Source of the DNA: Akebia trifoliata
Taxonomy: Eukaryota; Streptophyta; Magnoliopsida; Ranunculales; Lardizabalaceae
NCBI GenBank assembly: GCA_017979445.1
Contig: CM030706.1
Location: 6,117,595 to 6,181,594 of the forward strand
DNA: 64,000 nucleotides
Direction of reading: 5' to 3'
The notes under the pieces were generated by a model, which worked only from the letters and a program-made list of their open reading frames with translations, had not been told where the DNA came from and did not search any database. The translations under genes and the position numbers were made by a program. Shown in pieces: positions 58,470 to 64,000 of this stretch (positions are counted from its first letter, which is position 1; each line of letters opens with the position of its first letter).

Positions 58470-61231
58470 ATGGCAAGAGGAACTACTAATACCGCGGACC
58501 AACCCGTTCCAAACACACCACCACCACGTACAAACAAGGAACGCATTGAGGTATTGGAGGAAAAGATAGGTATGCTATCCGGTATTATTGATGGTATTAC
58601 GCATTTATATGGTCGCTAGAGCACGCTGGAGGAAAGATCCGAGACATTCAGAGGTAGAGTGACAGCCCTCGAGGAAGATACCCGAGACAATCTAGCCGTC
58701 TTACAGGAACAGATTACAGAGCTCACTACAAAAGTAGGTCTCCTGGTCTGCGTCGTTGGTAACGAACGGCCTACCAATAGTGAAGCTTCTCCCTCGCGCT
58801 TGTGAGTACCCGGGCCACGTACCTTCGATGGTGTTCGCGATGCGAAAGAGCTCGAGAATTTCCTGTTTGACATGGAGCAGTACTTCCGTGCAGCTCGTCC
58901 GAATTCCGAAGAGGTAAAAGTAACAACTGCTTCTATGTATCTTGCAGGTGACGCCAAGCTATGGTAGCGGACAAAGTACACCGAGATGGAAAGTGGCCAA
59001 TGTTCCATCGATACATGGGAGGACCTCAAGAAAGAATTGAAGCACCAGTTCTTACCAGAGAACGTGGAGTTCATTGCCCGCAGAAAGTTGAGGCAACTCC
59101 AACATACAGGTACAGTTCACGAGTACGTCAAGCAGTTTTTCGCCTTGATGCTTGATATCCGTGACATGTTAGAGAAAGACAAGCTGTTCTCGTTCCAAGA
59201 AGGACTCAAGCCTTGGGTTCAAACAGAGCTCCAACGGCAACGTGTGGAAGATCTCGCGTCTGCAATTGCAACAGCCGAGCGGTTGACTAATTATACTCTC
59301 GTGGGAGAGAGCCAACAGTATGTACATCCTCAGTCGAAGGGTTACTACCAGCAACCAGAGTACACAAAGAAGTCTTCAAATGGCAAGAATGGAGGACATA
59401 GGAAGAGTTCCAGTCCGGGATCCTCACGGAACTCATCTCTTTCACAGAGCAGAAGTACATCGCCAGTCAAGCGTCGTCACAAATATGGATGTGTTTTGTG
59501 TGGTGGGCCTCACAAGACATTTAAGTGCCAACAGCGAGCCAAACTGACTGCACTATTAGCTTCCCAGAGTGACCCTAGTCACGAGAGTACGAGTGGGCGA
59601 GATCATGAAGATTCTCCTCACATGAGAGCCTTGCATCTTTTGAATGCAATGAAGCAGACATCTGAGACTCAGAATAACCAGAAACGGAAGAGTCTTATGT
59701 ATGTCGATATTGAAGTTGGTGGGAAGACCACCCAGGCAATGGTTGATACAGGAGCAACACACAGTTTCATTACCCCTGCAAAGACGAAGCGTCTCAATAT
59801 CCGGCTCGATAAGGGTTCAAGTCGTATGAGAGCTGTAAACTCCCAAGCCACTCCTATCCAAGGTTCGGCCAAGTCAGTGTCCGTCAAGATAGGTACATGG
59901 AAGGGTAAGCTTGATTTACTCGCAGTTCGCTCGATGAGTTCAGAGTTGTCATTGGGATGGATTTCATGCGATAGAACAGGGTTGTACCGATGCCATTCGC
60001 CAACACCTTGGGCATGCTAGGTGAATGTCCAAGCTTTGTTCCCGTCTCCACAGGCAAGGAAGAGGGAAAGTTGATTCCAGCCATTCAGTTGAAGAAAGGG
60101 TTGAAAAAAGGTAAGCAACCATACATTGCTTCCTTGAGAGTTGAAGTCGAAGAACAAGACCACAGTTCAACTCCCACACAAGTTACACAGGTTTTAGCAG
60201 AAGTTGATGACGAGATAGCGAATTTGCTTTCGAAGATACTACAACCACGTAGGTCGAATGATCATCAGAATGAATTGCTACCTGTTACCACACCTCTTAT
60301 AGAGAGGCCTTACATGATGAATCTTCCAAGACTAGCTGAGTTGAGCAAGTAACATAAGTATGAGTCTTCGCGACGTTGTATCGATTATCGAGCAGTGAAG
60401 AAGATCACCATCAAGAACAACTATCCTATCCAGCAGAGTGCCGACTTGTTTGATAAGCTTGGGACAACCAAGTGTTTTTCAGAGTTAGGTCAGAGATCAG
60501 GTTACTGTAAGATTCAAGTTGCAGAAGAAGCCCCTCAGCCACTTAGTCAGAGTGTCAGCAAGAATTGGGATGTACCTCAAAGTGTTGTCAGCGTCAGAGA
60601 TTCAAGAGTCACAGGAAAGTTATGGAACGGACCGTGCAGACTACTTAGATTCCAGCTTAATTTTCCGAGCAATGTACATCGTCAATCAGTTTGGCCAACG
60701 GAGAGATTCAGTTTTGCGTTGGAGTATTTTAGGCATCTTACCAATGCTGATCATCATAATTGGGCGAATTTGTTTAATTCCACTACTCAGAAGAACTCTT
60801 CCTCCAACAAGAGTGCTTTTGAACTTATACTAGGCCAACAGTGTTTAATTTCTCACACTATTGTTTCAGGCTACAGGAGACACAGTCCAAGGACGTACAG
60901 GTTTGCTAAACTCTGGTTACCGTACAGGTTACACAGCATCTACTTTGTCATCCATGCAAGAAGTCTCAAGCCGTACCAAACAGATCCAGGAGATCCCGCA
61001 CACAGCATTCCAACACGTGCCACTTTTCATTCAGCTTTTCAGCCAGAGTGTGTTGTCGACAAAGTTCTCGAAGACGTCATTTCAGTAGCATTTCCATCCA
61101 GCAATAGCAGCACGTGGAGTATTTTCGTCACACCGGACATGCCAGAATTTGAAGTTACACAAAAGAGTGCAGAGAACCTACAACTTTTCAAACAGTCGAT
61201 TGAAGAGTTTGCCAGGTCAATGCGACGATGA
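58470..61231 (+). pseudogene. Gypsy gag-pol remnant with RT-integrase deletion joint
   Basis: ATG at 58470 (MARGTTNTADQP). Gag runs to about 59600 with in-frame stops at 58617-58619, 58803-58805 and 58966-58968. It has a zinc knuckle of C-X2-C-X3-H-X4-C type (59490-59528; the usual spacing is X4). Protease has the active-site DTGA (59745-59756). A frameshift lies near 59940; the frame from 59990 continues with one stop at 60350-60352. RT begins CIDYRAVKKITIKNNYPIQ (60377) and stops after CKIQVAEEA near 60530. The next residues (WDVPQSVVSVRDSR, TERFSFALEYFRH) are integrase from about its second catalytic Asp to the Glu. So RT palm with its YXDD box, RNase H and the integrase zinc finger are deleted. 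The end (61030-61231) is a chromodomain-like tail. Confidence 0.88.
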
Positions 61232-61256
61232 CGTTTACAAAATAGGTGGGGAAGAC

Positions 61257-61830
61257 TGTAACGACCAAATCATCTGTCACCTAGAGTTAGGTGTAAGCTC
61301 GTCCCGGAGCTACCCGGGAGCACCCATGTAATACTATGTAAGACTCGTTATGAAGCCATGTCAGCCCCCGTATCAGGGCATATCTGTTAGCTTAGGGTAC
61401 ATGTCGGCCCCGTGCCAAGGCATCCTTGTTAGCTTAGTGGCATTTTAGTAATAAGAGAGTATGACCGACCTCCACTTTTGATGTTTCCTTCTGGAAACCT
61501 GGAAAGGGAAAGATATCTACCTTGTAGGAAGGGTGTCATTGCTATCCCAATCCCCGGCCTACACCCACTTTGTTGAAGCCCAGCTCCGTAGAAGTCCCGC
61601 GTGTCATAGGATCATCATTTGCTTGTAACGCATCTATTGCTTTTGTAACGCATTGCACCGTGTAATTCAATATTATATCAACAAAGTTACCTCCGGGCTT
61701 TGCCTCGTGTTGTCTCGTTTACTTGTTTGCTTGCTACGTGTGTGTGGTGTACGATCTTTTTACAGGCTTGCAAGTGGATTTGACCCCCTTGCGCTGCACG
61801 ACCCCGCTTTGAAAGAATAGGGCCGTGACA
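61257..61830 (+). repeat. 3' LTR of the gypsy element
   Basis: 574 bp, TGTAACGACC to gggccgtgaca. Full TG...CA ends. Confidence 0.93.
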
Positions 61831-61835
61831 CATTG

Positions 61836-62825
61836 GCATAAGAAGCTATGGGAATTGGGAAGCGTAGGTAGATGGAGGCAGCCATTTATGGAAGAAATAT
61901 TATATTGGCACACTAAATTTTACTTATAACACATGAATCTTTTAAAATTAAATGGTTTGCCAATAAGTAGATAGCAACATGGATGTAGAATCGAACCTGA
62001 ACCAAAAGTTTGATTTTTTTTTTTTTTTTTTTGGTTTCCAGTTTAGTTCTATTAGTATTGAGCAATCAAGTCCCAGCCGAAAATCAAATTTATTTAAATA
62101 GCATTTAGTTCATTATATTTATAAAAATAATTCTTTACAAAAATATTAATTTTTTTATTAAAAATCCTTAAAAAACAAAAAACAAAAAAAAAATTGTTAC
62201 AATTCTAGAGAAAAATCTGAATGATAGTTGGGGTGTGATTGAATTTGTTTACAAAATTCAATCAATTTAGTATTCAATCTCAGACTTCCGACCAAATATC
62301 GTTCTGATTTCCCATGAAACTATATTCGACAGAAAGGATCGGTCTAAGTTTGGTTCGAGCTGGATTTGAGTTTGATTTTGGATAGTTTCAATTCAGATTT
62401 CGAGTTCAAATGTATATGCTTAGTTAGCAATTCTTTATTTTTAACTATAGGATCCCATTTTTCTTCTAAATTATCAGCTAAACCATTGTATCTCCTACAA
62501 ACTTTTTGAAGAGAGAAAGAAAGAGATCAAATATATTTATTTCATTCAAACGCTTTCTTCCAAAAGACAGAAATAGATAAATATATTTTTTTTTTTGAAG
62601 AGTTTCAATTATTAAGAAATTTTGATATCAAATATACCTTCCCTTCCTTTCTATTTATTGGTGTTTCTCTTGTTCCCTCACTTTCTTTTTTGAAGGTTTG
62701 CTCTCTTAGATTTTTCTAAGAAATCTTAAAAAATGATTTTTGGTATATCTTTAATCTTATGTGGGGTTAGGTAGACCCTCACCCCTCGTTTTTCAAGAAT
62801 ACCCTTTCAGAGAGAGAGAGAGAGT
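61836..62825. other. Intergenic, no gene
   Basis: 61895-61960 carries a piece of the 'ttggcacac-aacttttactta' repeat; 61985-62400 has 'gaaccgaa'/'ttcggttc'-like motifs of a worn hAT MITE. (GA)n at 62812-62824. Confidence 0.4.
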
Positions 62826-62830
62826 CTTGT

Positions 62831-63176
62831 TGTACAACTAATGTTAAGGAGCTAACGCTTTGTCCTACATGGTTTAGAAGTTTCGGAATATACAAAATTT
62901 GTGAGGGTGATCTCTATGGTGAGGGGATCCTCCTCACAAAAAATCAACTAAATCTGAAACTTCTAACCCCATTAAAAGTGATTTACAAATTAATGGTAAA
63001 AATCAACAATCCACAAATTTTCAACTTGTAAACCATTTTTTATGGGATTAAACTTAGAAATTTTGGAATTGGCAGATTTTTTTGTGAGGATGATATCCTC
63101 ACCACAAAGATCTTCCTAAGAAAAATCAGTCAAATCCAAAACTTCTAACGCATATAGGACAAAGACATTAGTTGTC
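62831..63176. mobile_element. Double-hairpin element D1, different termini, not in (TA)n
   Basis: Ends acaactaatgttaagg on the left and, read inward from the right, acaactaatgtctttgtcc; both continue into tttgtcctacatggtttaga or its equivalent. The core has the two hairpins of A and B (gtttagaagtttcggaatat ... and ... agaaattttggaattggcag), with 'aatccacaaattttcaactt' in the spacer. Diverged, and flanked on the left by (GA)n rather than (TA)n. Confidence 0.6.
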
Positions 63177-63179
63177 GAA

Positions 63180-64000
63180 TGGTACCCACAGTAACACAAA
63201 CCACCCCCTCGGAAAGTCCTATGTTTAACTAGTTGAGTCAAGGGTCAATTGGACCTGGAGGGTGATCCAAACTACATAATTCATTACTTCATGACATTTC
63301 GAACACTTGACCCACCCTTGCTCAGGAGCTTATATGTAATATGTATATATATATATACACAAATTTAGTACCATTTAATTTGATTTGCACCCATGACGTA
63401 TTCTCTTTACTATCACACAACCTTCTCTTTGGTAGGTAACAACAAACACAAAATTGTGTCTCTCACCTAAACATCAACAAAAGCTTGAATAGGCCATAAA
63501 GTTAAAGTAGATGTATAGTCTAGCTAAACATATACCTCACCCTCATCTATGGTAAACCTAAGCTCGAGTTCAATGGGTGGAGCACTAAGAAGGAAGGAAA
63601 ACGTAAGCCTGATTGTAGCCTAGGCTGCATCCCTTTAGTAGTTGAACATATATATATAGATCTCAACCTATAATATGTAGACCAACCCAACCCTTTAAAA
63701 AATGATAATTTATGGATTGAATCCTTGTTGGATCTCAATATATTGAATCAAATCGAATCACTGACAATTGAACCGGATCAGTTCGAACTACATAAACATA
63801 CAATAGATACTTTTCGCATATCAAAACAAAATATATAATATTAGTTGTCTAGGTTCGCACATATAATTAGATCCATTCTCTATCAAGTTCAAATATCATG
63901 ATTAATCCAAAATCAATCGTCAGATAGCTTATCAAATTAGGGCCTTGTCGGGATCCAAAACTTCAACCCGAAAGATATCCCAAATGATCACACTTTGCGC
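63180..64000. other. Intergenic, no gene
   Basis: Short (TA)n at 63342-63356 and 63648-63656. The ORF at 63547-63738 has no domain. The window ends in unannotated AT-rich sequence. Confidence 0.4.

Larger units (their letters stand above)
57796..61835 (+). mobile_element. Ty3/gypsy LTR retrotransposon, internally deleted
   Basis: Complete ends: 5-bp duplication cattg at 57796-57800 and 61831-61835; LTRs at 57801-58384 and 61257-61830; primer-binding site tggtatcagagc at 58387-58398 (initiator tRNA-Met); purine tract ggtggggaagac just before the 3' LTR. Internal region only 2.87 kb. Domain order gag-protease-RT-integrase is Ty3/gypsy; the basic C-terminal tail after integrase resembles a chromodomain, suggesting the chromovirus branch. 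By eye the LTRs differ at roughly 20-25 positions plus small indels (about 4%). It cannot encode its own replication and would depend on a full-length relative. Confidence 0.92.

Noticed and set aside
58616..59074. 152-codon minus-strand ORF in the gypsy gag
   Set aside because: Antisense shadow of gag; no domain.
1..64000. CRISPR arrays, operons, organellar insertions, integrated plant DNA viruses
   Set aside because: No regularly spaced repeats, no prokaryotic gene order, no chloroplast or mitochondrial genes recognised, and no pararetroviral coat or movement domains seen.

Overview
This window is nuclear DNA of a flowering plant, probably a broad-leaved (non-grass) species. It is AT-rich, full of (TA)n and (GA)n microsatellites, and dense with LTR retrotransposons, LINEs, tRNA-derived SINEs, TRIMs and MITEs. 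It carries two intact genes with GT-AG introns and clear angiosperm orthology. Nothing bacterial, CRISPR-like or organellar was seen.

The two real genes are both on the minus strand. (1) 6855-8546 is a two-exon gene for a 93-residue atypical (non-DNA-binding) bHLH of the PRE/ILI growth-promoting family; its exons are too short to stand out as long ORFs. (2) 27841-35753 is a ten-exon gene for a 1250-residue full-size ABC transporter that I reconstruct as the ABCB19 ortholog (auxin/brassinosteroid export). It has a TATA box near 36.17 kb and two small upstream ORFs in its presumed leader. In Arabidopsis both families act in auxin/brassinosteroid-controlled elongation, but the genes are 19 kb apart and I see no direct link between them.

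The rest is transposon-derived. 0-3.5 kb: tandem degenerate LTR-like repeats, then a 5'-truncated L1-type LINE inserted into the B box of a tRNA-derived SINE, both target-site duplications still readable. 9-25 kb: tandem repeats, LINE remnants, foldback MITEs, two SINEs with perfect target-site duplications, a hAT MITE with a perfect 8-bp duplication, half a TRIM, and at 21.7-24.1 kb a row of four inverted-repeat elements separated by (TA)n. One of these, 1.24 kb long, carries a chimeric gene fragment (GT47/exostosin joined to the C-terminus of 3-ketoacyl-ACP synthase III), as a Pack-type element would. 36-57 kb: further MITEs, solo LTRs, TRIM fragments and nested insertions. 57.8-61.8 kb: a complete-ended Ty3/gypsy chromovirus-type element (5-bp target duplication, two LTRs, gag, protease) whose pol lost most of reverse transcriptase, RNase H and the front of integrase.

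The least explained material is a group of short elements at 21.7, 23.4, 23.7, 44.5, 57.0 and 62.8 kb. They share an internal core of two successive hairpins but carry different terminal inverted repeats, and most lie in (TA)n tracts. Together with the gene-capturing element in the same cluster they look like one lineage of (TA)n-targeting transposons.
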